Origin: Frigoriglobus tundricola
GTDB taxonomy: Bacteria; Planctomycetota; Planctomycetia; Gemmatales; Gemmataceae
Direction of reading: 5' to 3'
Length of the DNA stretch: 64,000 nucleotides
NCBI RefSeq assembly: GCF_013128195.2
Contig: NZ_CP053452.2
Coordinates: 6,820,001 to 6,884,000, forward strand
A program made the translations under genes and the position numbers. The notes below the pieces were generated by a model that saw only the letters and a program-made list of their open reading frames with translations, was not told the DNA's origin and made no database searches. Shown here in pieces: positions 8,927 to 16,652 of this stretch. Position 1 is the first letter of the stretch. The number at the start of each line of letters is the position of its first letter.

Positions 8927-9076
8927 CCCCGACGAACGGGTGCCGCGTGATACGGCCCGGGGAGCACCAGTCGTGTGAGTGTCGTTTTCAGCCCGAAGGG
9001 CTGAAATCCACCCCGACCTTTTCGACACAGCATTCGAAGGCCGAAGCGTTCCGGACGAGAATCCGGCACGCAGTGG

Positions 9077-9252
9077 TCAATTGTCGCGCGTGCCGGTGAG
9101 CAATTCTTCGGCCTTCTGGAGCGCCTCGCCGAACCGACCGACGAAGGCCACTCGTCCCTCGCGGTCGATCACAGCGGCGTTCGGAATCCCACGTATCCCG
9201 AACGCGCTAAAGGTCGCTCCGAAGCTGTCGGTCCCGTTCGCGGCCGGGCTTT
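9077..9252 (-). pseudogene. C-terminal remnant of a thioredoxin-fold (TlpA/redoxin) protein
   Basis: The minus strand encodes NGTDSFGATFSAFGIRGIPN followed by AAVIDREGRVAFVGRFGEAL and QKAEELL, ending at TGA 9077-9079. The cis-proline GIP step followed by a VIDxEGRV strand is the hallmark of the second half of TlpA/thioredoxin-like proteins. An in-frame TAA precedes it and no CxxC half is present, so about 58 residues survive. The break coincides with three short direct repeats at 9253-9310 and the start of lower-GC DNA, consistent with loss of the 5' part when that DNA arrived. Confidence 0.6.
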
Positions 9253-9310
9253 GTTACAGAATCTCGTTTTGTAACGGAATCCCCGGTTCTGTAACAGAAT
9301 CCCCGTTTTT
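9253..9310. repeat. Three short direct repeats at the left edge of a low-GC island
   Basis: Three units of 18-20 bases follow each other: gttacagaatctcgtttt, gtaacggaatccccggttct and gtaacagaatccccgttttt. They sit where the truncated thioredoxin-fold gene stops and base composition drops. They could be operator repeats for the downstream regulator or a recombination scar. Confidence 0.6.
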
Positions 9311-9481
9311 CACATCGAAAATATTTGATCTTATCCCTTCCTGTCTCTGATCATCCCCAGTTTTTTTAACTGAACCCCCTGCTGCTCACAGCCCCAGATA
9401 CGGAGGGCTTCGGCCAACCTCCACCCACGGAAGTTCTGGCTCAGCACCCCCCCCGCGATTGATATTCTTACGAATTTACAC

Positions 9482-9510
9482 TTGACGATTTTGCGAAAAA
9501 AGCGCATACT
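9482..9510 (+). promoter_or_regulatory. Predicted sigma-70 promoter for the two-gene module
   Basis: TTGACG at 9482-9487 and CATACT at 9505-9510 are spaced by 17 bases, 45 bases before the ATG at 9555. Both boxes match the consensus well, which is unusual in this GC-rich window. Confidence 0.5.
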
Positions 9511-9554
9511 CTTGTTCAGAGTGATCCGAGTCAAGCATCCGAAAGGAATTCCCA

Positions 9555-10214
9555 ATGGTCAGCCGCGAAAGCCTCACTGAGTTGTTCTTTCGGACCTTCC
9601 CGGACGAATTCTGGAAAGACGCGCTCACGGATCTCTTGACCTGCTACAAGGAGGCGGATCGATTCATCCGGTCACGCGATCTCGCTCTCGACAAGCAATT
9701 CGCGGATTGGTTACACCCATATCCCCGGCGTGGCCTCATTCAGTCGCGACTTCTGAAGGTAGTAGGGCGATACAGTCGTCGGGGCATTAACGCAAAGGTC
9801 GAATCCGCGAAGCGCGGCGGTGGCCCGTATGTGATTTTCGAGGCCGGCCGTTTTCGGCTCACGGAATCGATGATCAACCGGGTCGAGGAACTCCCCCGTA
9901 TCGCCTGTTTCCGAAAGCAAGAATCAGCGTACAACCGGAGCCTCTTTGACGAGGATGATGCGGCCGACGAGGGCAAGACGTACTATGGCGTCCTCGCTCA
10001 TCTCCCGCATCATAAGAAAGACGAACCGGCGGCGGTGCGGGTGAAATTTCCGAACGATGACTACAAGGGGGCGTTCCACGTAATCGATCTGAAAGCGAAA
10101 TATAAATCGGTATTTGAAGAGAAGTTGGTTCCCGAAGAAAAGATCCAAGATCCGAAGATCAAGCTACGGAAGCCGAAAAACGAGCCGAAGAATCCAGACG
10201 GAGAGACGACGTAA
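9555..10214 (+). CDS. Unknown protein, first gene of an XRE-ImmA/IrrE module
   Basis: 219 residues, ATG preceded by AAAGGAA. The N-terminal half (LTELFFRTFPDEFWKDALTD) looks helical. A central part (KRGGGPYVIFEAGRFRLTES) could be a beta-rich or winged fold. The tail is highly charged (KIKLRKPKNEPKNPDGETT). No signal peptide, membrane helix or known catalytic motif is seen. The stop overlaps the next start (TAATG), so translation is probably coupled to the XRE-metallopeptidase gene. Codon third positions are less GC-biased than in the neighbours, suggesting transfer. By position it would be the toxin or effector of the pair; this is inference. Confidence 0.7.
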   Translation: MVSRESLTELFFRTFPDEFWKDALTDLLTCYKEADRFIRSRDLALDKQFADWLHPYPRRGLIQSRLLKVVGRYSRRGINAKVESAKRGGGPYVIFEAGRFRLTESMINRVEELPRIACFRKQESAYNRSLFDEDDAADEGKTYYGVLAHLPHHKKDEPAAVRVKFPNDDYKGAFHVIDLKAKYKSVFEEKLVPEEKIQDPKIKLRKPKNEPKNPDGETT

Positions 10215-11374
10215 TGAACGGGACAATCGGCTTTCAGGGCGAGCGGTTACGCGAAGCCCGCGAGGCGCGGGGACTTACCGCCGCTCAGTTCGCGGAGGAT
10301 ATGGATCTGACGAAGCAGATGGTGAGCTTCTACGAGCGAGGGAAGAATACACCCGCACCAGAAACTTTTAGAGCGATTTGCGAACTGCTTCGGTTTCCGG
10401 AGCAGTTTTTCCTTCGGCCACCTACCGTGCCCCCCACGGCGGCAGTTTTTTACCGGTCTCTGAAATCGGCCACGAAGCGGATGCGCGAACGTGCCGAGAG
10501 GATGTATGGTTGGTTCCGGCAACTCACCACACTCGTCAGCCGGTTTGTGGAGTTACCCGCTTTGAACCTGCCCGGCTTGAGCCTCCCGTCAGACCCTGGG
10601 CAAATTACAAACGAGATGGTTGATGAAGCGGCGACACGAGTTCGACGACATTGGGGGTTGGGTGATGGCGTAATTAGCAATGTTGTTCTTCTCTTGGAGA
10701 ACCACGGCATCATTGCTACGCGCTATATGTTCGGCGCGGAGAAGCTTGATGCGTTCTCGAATTGGGATGAGACATCCGGCCGCCCATACGTTGTTCTTGG
10801 GGCCGATAAGGCGTCGCAAGTTCGTTCGCGGTTCGATGCCGCACACGAACTTGCGCACGTCATCTTCCATCGCGCTGTGCCTAAAGATTTGCTTCGGCTG
10901 AAATCCGCGTTCAACCGTATCGAGGAGCAGGCGCACCGATTCGCGCGGGCCTTCCTGTTACCCGTCGCGACATTTGGAGACGAGTACGTGTCGCCGAGTA
11001 TTGATGCCCTCTTGGAACTGAAACAGAAGTGGCGCGTTTCGCTCGGAGTCCTTATCGCCCGTTCCGCAGAACTCGGAATGCTTACCGAGTCACAAACACG
11101 ACGCATGTGGATCACACTAAATCAGCGCGGATGGCGCAAACGCGAACCATTCGATGACGACTGGAAGCCAGAGTCTCCGGTTCTCGTTCGGCGCTCAGTC
11201 GAACTGCTCGCGGACAGCAAGGTGTTAAGTTCGACTGCCCTCTCAAAGGCGCTTGCGTTGCGACTGGAGGACATCGAGGCAATTGTCGGGATGGCTGTCG
11301 GCACCCTCCGTGATGACAGCGCGGAACCAATCGGGGAACCGCAGCCGCACCTTCTACTTCCTAAAGATGGCTAG
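10214..11374 (+). CDS. XRE-family regulator fused to an ImmA/IrrE-type zinc metallopeptidase
   Basis: 386 residues. Helix-turn-helix at about 9-62 (GERLREAREARGLTAAQFAE with the recognition helix around TKQMVSFYERG). Zinc peptidase motif HELAH at 211-215, followed by EEQAHRFARAFLLP, the third-ligand helix of the COG2856/ImmA family. In known systems the HTH part represses the operon and the peptidase cleaves a partner or repressor after damage or infection; RosmerTA and related toxin-antitoxin modules use this architecture. The upstream gene overlaps by one base. The region has lower GC than its surroundings, so it is probably acquired. A role in defence is inferred from architecture, not shown. 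Confidence 0.88.
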   Translation: MNGTIGFQGERLREAREARGLTAAQFAEDMDLTKQMVSFYERGKNTPAPETFRAICELLRFPEQFFLRPPTVPPTAAVFYRSLKSATKRMRERAERMYGWFRQLTTLVSRFVELPALNLPGLSLPSDPGQITNEMVDEAATRVRRHWGLGDGVISNVVLLLENHGIIATRYMFGAEKLDAFSNWDETSGRPYVVLGADKASQVRSRFDAAHELAHVIFHRAVPKDLLRLKSAFNRIEEQAHRFARAFLLPVATFGDEYVSPSIDALLELKQKWRVSLGVLIARSAELGMLTESQTRRMWITLNQRGWRKREPFDDDWKPESPVLVRRSVELLADSKVLSSTALSKALALRLEDIEAIVGMAVGTLRDDSAEPIGEPQPHLLLPKDG

Positions 11375-11389
11375 CCCCCCGCAGAACGA

Positions 11390-11578
11390 TTAGGCATCTT
11401 GGGACGCAGAAGCCTTCCGTTCAAACTGTTTCGGCCGATCCCAATTCGCGCTTTTGCACTTCGGGCAAACGCGCGGTTTGTCCGTTGCCTCGCGTGGCAA
11501 CCACTCGTGCCCGCAACGGCACCGGCAACCGATCAGCGGCACCATACCGAGTGGCTTGTCTTCGGGTTTCTTTGCCAT
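11390..11578 (-). CDS. Small zinc-ribbon protein
   Basis: 62 residues: an N-terminal stretch to CRCGHEWLPR and then RVCPKCKSANWDRPKQF, giving a CxC...CPKC ribbon. Proteins of this form (ribbon ending in CPKCKSxxWDRP) are often encoded beside toxin-antitoxin or mobile genes. It is divergent from the transposase fragment and convergent with the XRE-ImmA/IrrE gene. Function unknown; the Cys pairs and reading frame make a real gene likely. Confidence 0.65.
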   Translation of the reverse strand: MAKKPEDKPLGMVPLIGCRCRCGHEWLPREATDKPRVCPKCKSANWDRPKQFERKASASQDA

Positions 11579-11636
11579 GCCGACCTCGCATCAAGAATTT
11601 ACTAATTGTAGCTACTACTGAGATGCACCGCAATCT

Positions 11637-11658
11637 ACCAATAGTAGATACTATTGGT
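11637..11658. promoter_or_regulatory. Perfect palindrome in the divergent promoter region
   Basis: accaatagta-ga-tactattggt is a perfect 10-base inverted repeat with a 2-base centre, followed by a second palindrome (cggtataccg) at about 11665. It lies 28 bases before the transposase start and 59 bases from the zinc-ribbon start. It may be an operator or the inner part of a transposon end. Confidence 0.45.
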
Positions 11659-11685
11659 ATACTCCGGTATACCGAGGGGTCGGTG

Positions 11686-12385
11686 ATGGACTTGCGAGAA
11701 CTGAAGGCTCTGGAACTCGCCGCGCGTGCGAAGATCGCGTTCGACGGTTCCGCGTGGGTCGTTCCCTCGCAGTCCGCGAACGGCGTCTACCGCGTCACCA
11801 TCGGTTCCGAACCGTCGTGCGAGTGCGACGACTTCCAACTCCGCAAGCAAGCCTGCAAGCACGTCATTGCGGCCCGACTCGTTCAAGCGCGGGACGGCGG
11901 CGGTAAGGGGCCGGAAATCGTCGTTGACGAAGTGCCGAAGAAGAAGACGTACAAGCAGAATTGGCCGGTTTATGACCTTGCCCAACGGACCGAAAAGGAT
12001 CGGTTTCAAGAACTGTTGTTCGATCTCTGCCGGGGCATCCAAGAGCCAGAGAGGAAGAAGGGTGCGGCGGGTCGCCCGTCAACTCCGCTGTCGGATCAGG
12101 TGTTCGCGTCCGCGTTCAAGGTGTTCAGCACCATGTCGCTTCGGCGGTTCAATGCGGACCTTCGAGACGCGCATGGGAAAGGGTATCTGACGATCCAGAT
12201 GAACCCGCTGACGGTCGGCCGATATCTCGAAAACGCGGCCCTCACGCCGATCCTCGAAAACCTGATCGTGCAAAGCGCTTTGCCGCTCAAGGCAATCGAA
12301 ACGGTCTTCGCCCCGGACTCGACCGGGTTCAGCACGTCCCGGTTCGTCCGGTGGTTTGACGAGAAGTACGGCACGGAGCGGTCGG
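11686..12385 (+). pseudogene. Truncated transposase with N-terminal SWIM zinc finger
   Basis: From ATG 11686: MDLRELKALELAARAKIAFD, SWIM finger CECDDFQLRKQACKHV at about residues 45-60, then GRPSTPLSDQVFASAFKVFS and DSTGFSTSRFVRWFDEKYG, where the Asp of DSTGF is the expected first catalytic residue of a DDE (IS4/IS5-like) transposase. The similarity stops around 12385. The frame runs on to a stop at 12487-12489 but the added residues are the antisense of a sigma-factor gene. The two remaining DDE residues are missing, so it is inactive. Confidence 0.7.
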
Positions 12386-12992
12386 GCCACGATTCCAGCG
12401 TGGTCCCGCGCCGCGTCAGTCGCAGCCGCAAGATCGCGAGCCCTTTGTCCAACCGGCGCCGGAGCGTACTCAGGCTCTGGCCGAGTTGACGGGCCGCCTC
12501 TTCCTGGGTGCGCCCCTGCAAATAACAGAGGTCCAGCGGGATTCGGAGTCGGAGGGGCAGTTTCTCCAGTTCGGCGTTCAGGACCGCCAACAGCTCTTGT
12601 GTTGCGAAATCGACCGTGACGTGCGTCGGCCGGGCGGGCGCCTTCTGCTGGCGCCTGCGCTCGGCGATCTGTTCCGAGAGCGCGCGGTGGGCCAGCCGGC
12701 GCGCGATCGTGTACAGCCAGGAACCGATCGCGTCGCGACCGCGCACCGCGTGCGGGTTGCGCGCCAGGACGAGAAAGGTGGCCTGAAACACGTCCTCGGC
12801 CAGGCCCGTATCGCCCAGGACGCGCTGGCAAGCGCCCAGCACGAGCGCGCCGTGCCGGTCGAGCAGTGCGCGGAACGCGTCGCTGTCGCGCGTGTCGGCG
12901 TACCGATCCAGTAGAGCCCGGTCCCCTTCCGGGGCGTCCGGTCGCAGGAGCCGCCGGACCCGATAGAGCAAGCTCGACGGTCGCTGAGCCAT
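12386..12992 (-). pseudogene. ECF sigma factor, 3' end lost at a junction with a transposase fragment
   Basis: From ATG 12992: region 2 (RALLDRHGALVLGACQRVLG, DVFQATFLVLARNPHAVRGR) and region 4 (KLPLRLRIPLDLCYLQGRTQ, EEAARQLGQSLSTLRRRLDK) are both present. After LTRRGTTLESWP the frame enters the reverse of the truncated transposase and stops at 12096. Gemmata-type sigma factors of this group usually continue into a membrane helix and WD40 or similar domains; that part is gone. It may still make a short sigma factor with a foreign tail of about 95 residues. Confidence 0.75.
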
Positions 12993-13234
12993 CGTGGGAC
13001 CACCCGTAAGCAGGCGAAGTCTCCACTATGGTGAGCGCAGGCACGGCGAACTGTTCAGGATTTTTGAGAATTGTTCGTCGACACGGGGTGCGGCACGGCG
13101 GCCCTGGCCAGAGGCCGGGGTGAGAGGGGCCGTATCGGCATCGAGAAGGGGGAAACGGTTCGGGGCCGCGAGCAGCGGCCCCCGTTGCGGTCGATCGTTG
13201 GGTCCGTCAGCCGCAACAAGCGACTTCGCGCCGG
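12993..13234. other. Gap between sigma gene and WD40 gene
   Basis: About 240 bases upstream of the minus-strand sigma gene. It contains an AT-richer patch (caggatttttgagaattgtt near 13052) that may hold the promoter. No gene is supported. Confidence 0.4.
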
Positions 13235-14250
13235 TTACTTGGTGAACGCCCAGATCCGCGCAGTTTTGTCCGCACAGCCGGTCACGATCATGTCGCCGCC
13301 GGGGCTGAAGCCGACCCCGGTCACGGCTTTCGTGTGCCCCTCGAGCTGGGCGAGTTCCTTGCCGGACTTGGCGTCCCACACGCGCGCCGTCTTGTCCTCG
13401 CCGCCCGTGACCACCTGTTTCCCGTTCGGGTTGAAGGCCACGGCCCGCACCGGCCCCGTGTGCCCGCTCAGCGTACCGGCCGCTTTCCCCGTTTCGGCCG
13501 AGAACAGGTGAACCCCACCGCCCTTGTCGGCCACCGCGACGATTGTGCCGCCGGCCCCCACTGACAAGTGCGCCGGCTGGGCCTTCTCGTCGAGCTTCTG
13601 TTCCCAGACCGGTTCGTCGCTGTCCGCTTTCCAGCGCCGCAGCACCCCGCCGGCCACCGTCACAACGGCGCTGTCGCCCACCCCGGCGAGCAGATCGATG
13701 GGACCGGAATGCGTGTGACTCGTCCGGAGGAGCTTGTCGCGGGCGTCTTCATCGAACGGGTCCTTGACCATCATAAGGGCCGTCCCCGCGTCGTTGGTCC
13801 CCAGGTAGGTGATCCCGGCCGGGTTGACGCCGAACCACTTGACGCCGCACCCGAGGCCGAGGAAGATCCGGTTCTCCTTCGCGACCGAACACTTGTTGAT
13901 GAACAGCCGCTCGCCGGTGACCAGATAGAGCAACGAGGCGTCCGGGGAGAGCTGAATCTGGTCGATGCGCCGGCTGTCGTTCTTCTCCCCATCAACGAGC
14001 CGTTCTTGTTCCTTTCCGGTCTCCGCGTCCCACAAGACGACATCGCCGTTGGGATGCCCCGTGGCGACAAAGTCCGGCCCGAACGCGACTGCGGTAACCG
14101 GGCTCTTACCGGTGAGCGTGTGTTTCGTTGACCACCCGTTGGCCGGTTTGGGGGCCCTGGCCGCGGCCGGTGCCGCCGCGCCTGCGGGCGCCGCTCGCGC
14201 GTCGTCGGTGTCGGGCGCCCGTCGCCCCGTCCCTCCGCCCGTACGAGGTG
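13235..14250 (-). CDS. WD40 repeat domain, probably the C-terminal half of an ECF sigma-WD40 protein
   Basis: Several WD40 blades are visible, e.g. PVTAVAFGPDFVATGHPNGD and, near the end, PVRAVAFNPNGKQVVTGGED and AVTGVGFSPGGDMIVTGCAD, each ending in VWD or IW. The frame differs by one base from the sigma factor just upstream at 14250-15125; the switch lies in a G/C-rich Pro/Ala linker between about 14215 and 14300. No good start codon is visible at the break, so the two were probably one protein of about 620 residues. The propeller would act as a sensing or interaction platform controlling the attached sigma domain. Confidence 0.7.
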
Positions 14251-15125
14251 CGCCGCTCGGGCGCCCGGGCCGGTTCCGGGGCGGCGCCGAACCCGGGTCC
14301 GGGGGCCGCCATCGGCTTCGCTTCCGCCGCCAGGCGCGCGGGGCTGGCGGCCGCGAGGCCCGCCAGGAGCACCACGAGCGCCCCGGCTCCGAACCCGATC
14401 TTGTGGACGAGTAGCATCTTCGTGACCTCCAAAGCCAGTTGTGAGACGCCCGGCGTCGGACCGAGCACCGCTCGCACGACCGCGTCCGCCGGAACCGCGC
14501 TCGCCGCGGCCGACTGCGCGGCCAGTAGGGTCGCAACGGGCGGGCCCGCGAAGCCCCGGGACCGGAGCCGCTTCGCCAGCAGCCGGTGCGCGGCGGCCAG
14601 GCGGCTCGAGAGCGTCCCTTCCGGTACCCCCAGTGCCGCGGCGACGTCCCGGCGGGACCGGCCCTCGAGTTCGCACAGCACGACCGGTCCGCGGTACTTC
14701 TCGGACAACCGGGCCAGTTCCTCGTCGAGCGCCGCGAGCAGCTCGGACCGCTCCGGTTCGACGTCCGGGGGGCGGGCGCCCTCCTCCTTGGACCGGCGCT
14801 TGACGGCCATCGCTTTCGCCTTCAGTGCGGTGTGGAACGCGACCCCGTACAGGAAGTTGCCGACGCACGCGCGGTCGGTCAGGGCGTGGCCCTTTCGCAC
14901 CAGCACGAGGAACGCGGCCTGGAACGCGTCGTCGGCGTCGGCGGCGCTTCCGAGCACCCGGCGGCACGTGCCGAACACCATCGCGGCGTGTCGGCGGACG
15001 AGAGCGGCGAACGCGCCCTCGTCGCGGTGCGCGAGGTAGCGCGAAAGGAGTTCGCCGTCCGAGGCGGCGTCGGGCACCAGCCGAACCGCCACGCGACGGA
15101 TCCCGTTCGCCAAGGTGTCGGACAT
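14106..15125 (-). CDS. ECF sigma factor with membrane helix, frame broken before the WD40 part
   Basis: Starts MSDTLANGIRRVAVRLVPDA. Region 2 (LVRRHAAMVFGTCRRVLGSA, DDAFQAAFLVLVRKGHALTD) and region 4 (YRGPVVLCELEGRSRRDVAA, LGVPEGTLSSRLAAAHRLLA) are complete. A membrane helix follows at about residues 243-260 (GFGAGALVVLLAGLAAASPA). After about 14290 the frame turns into Arg-rich nonsense while the next frame carries WD40 repeats, so one base is probably extra. Membrane tethering plus a WD40 domain suggests a sigma factor held at the membrane until a signal is sensed. Confidence 0.8.
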   Translation of the reverse strand: MSDTLANGIRRVAVRLVPDAASDGELLSRYLAHRDEGAFAALVRRHAAMVFGTCRRVLGSAADADDAFQAAFLVLVRKGHALTDRACVGNFLYGVAFHTALKAKAMAVKRRSKEEGARPPDVEPERSELLAALDEELARLSEKYRGPVVLCELEGRSRRDVAAALGVPEGTLSSRLAAAHRLLAKRLRSRGFAGPPVATLLAAQSAAASAVPADAVVRAVLGPTPGVSQLALEVTKMLLVHKIGFGAGALVVLLAGLAAASPARLAAEAKPMAAPGPGFGAAPEPARAPERRTSYGRRDGATGARHRRRASGARRRGGTGRGQGPQTGQRVVNETHAHR

Positions 15126-15550
15126 GTCGGCCTCCGGGGCTGTCTGAAGTGATGTTCCCCGGCGCGGCCGGTTTCGTCGATGGAAAATCGGAGTTGTTTA
15201 CAGTCGCCGGGTCACCCCAGGCGCGCGGGGGACCGGCCGCCCCGGCGGTTCCGAGGAGCGCCAAAGGAGCGGTGGCCTGGAGTGGCCCCGTGCGTTAACG
15301 TCTCGACTTCTTCGTACCGCGGCGTGAGGTGCCCGATGTCTTCCCCAGTAGCAGCGAATAGAACGGGTGGCCTATAGAGCCCGCAAGGAGCGGGGCCGGT
15401 CCGGGACCGTAGTCATCACGCTCCGCGTGACGTATCCAACCGGACGCGGTTCGGACGAGAGCGACAACCGTCTGATCGCAGCGGTCACCACGCGGAGCAT
15501 GACGACTACGATGGACGCACTCCCGACACCCGCCCGGTCCGCCGCTGCCG
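15126..15550. other. Gap without a supported gene
   Basis: About 425 bases between the divergent or tandem minus-strand genes. It holds a short perfect hairpin (tcacgc-tcc-gcgtga at 15416-15430). Open frames exist on both strands but none shows a recognisable domain or ribosome-binding site. Confidence 0.4.
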
Positions 15551-16405
15551 TCAGGCCACGACCACGCTCGCGGTCGCGGGGTCGACGATTTCGATCGGCG
15601 GCACCGCCGGACCCGCGCCGAGCGCGACCACTTGCGTGAAGAGCACCCGCAGCGCGGCCCGCACGTCCGCCGTCAGGCGCTGGGCGTCGTCGGTCGCGAA
15701 CATCTGGACGAACCGCTCGGTGCACCCGCGGCCGAAGCGGCTCACCCGGTCGAGTGCCGCGTCGGGGTTCATCCGGGCGTGGAGCAGGCTCGCGGAGACC
15801 GCGTGGCAGACGGCCCGCATCCCGCCCGCGCCCAGGTCGCGGCGCACCACGTTCAGCCCGACGGGCAGCGGCAGCGCGTTGCGCCAGCACCACTCGGCGC
15901 CGAGGTCGATCACCTTGCGGAGCCCCAGGCGGGGGTAGTCGAGCAGCTCCTCGTGGATCAGCACCCCGGCGTCGAGCGCGCCCGCGGCCACCGCAGCCGC
16001 GATCGCGTCGAACGGCACCTCGACCGGGACCGCACCGGGGCAGAGCGTGCGGAGCAGGAACCAACCGGTCGTGAGGACACCGGGCACGCCGACGCGGCGC
16101 CCGGCGAGGGCGCTCAGCGTGCGGGGCTCGCGGCTCACCAGGACCGGCCCGGCGTCGCGGCCGACGACCGTTCCGGCGCCGAGGATCGCGTACCGCGCGG
16201 CGACGGCGGGGTAGGCCGCGGACGAGATCGCGGTGACCGCGTGGGTCCCGGTCACGGCGTCCCGGTTGAGGGCCGGCAGCGGTTCGCAGTGGAACCGGAG
16301 CCGGTAGCCGGGGACGGACACGAGCCCGTGCTCCAGCGCGTCGTAACAGAACGCGCTGGCGCTGCACGGCGGGTGGGCGATGGTCAGTGGGTGCGTGCGG
16401 CGCAT
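15551..16405 (-). CDS. mqnD: MqnA/MqnD-family menaquinone biosynthesis enzyme, probably 1,4-dihydroxy-6-naphthoate synthase
   Basis: 284 residues from ATG 16405, which has a CGGAGG ribosome-binding site. The sequence has the periplasmic-binding-like MqnD pattern: an opening MRRTHPLTIAHPPCSASAFC, AISSAAYPAVAARYAILGAG, then GRDAGPVLVSREPRTLSALA and VPFDAIAAAVAAGALDAGVL with IHEELLDYPRLGL. MqnD converts cyclic de-hypoxanthine futalosine to 1,4-dihydroxy-6-naphthoate in the futalosine route to menaquinone. The related MqnA is the alternative; length and the GVLIHE-like motif favour MqnD. No other mqn gene lies nearby. Confidence 0.72.
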   Translation of the reverse strand: MRRTHPLTIAHPPCSASAFCYDALEHGLVSVPGYRLRFHCEPLPALNRDAVTGTHAVTAISSAAYPAVAARYAILGAGTVVGRDAGPVLVSREPRTLSALAGRRVGVPGVLTTGWFLLRTLCPGAVPVEVPFDAIAAAVAAGALDAGVLIHEELLDYPRLGLRKVIDLGAEWCWRNALPLPVGLNVVRRDLGAGGMRAVCHAVSASLLHARMNPDAALDRVSRFGRGCTERFVQMFATDDAQRLTADVRAALRVLFTQVVALGAGPAVPPIEIVDPATASVVVA

Positions 16406-16521
16406 GGGTGCCTCCGGGGTCGGTGCGGCCAGTGGGGAAGTGTGCCGGTCGGGACGCGCGGCCCGGCCCTTCGACCGCCGGCGCACCGGACGGCCCGCGG
16501 ACCGGATCGATCTCGTCCGCC

Positions 16522-16652
16522 TAATACATGAACCCGGCGAGTCTGTCCGGTTTTTCGGCTCGTGGCACGGGCCTTCGAGCCTGTGTGCCTTGAAGCACAG
16601 GCTCGAAGGCCTGTGCCACGAAAACAGACACTCTCAGCGGGTTCGTGTATCA
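16522..16652. repeat. Dispersed palindromic element, copy 3 of 5
   Basis: Outer inverted ends taatacatgaacccgg and gcgggttcgtgtatca, inner palindrome ccttcgagcctgtg ... cacaggctcgaagg. Its right end supplies the TGA stop of the reductase-SCP2 reading frame on the minus strand, just as copy 2 does for the dehydrogenase. Confidence 0.88.

Noticed and set aside
8979-9350. Plus-strand open frame of 123 codons after nusB
   Set aside because: The minus strand of the same bases encodes a clear thioredoxin-fold C-terminus, and the plus product has no features.
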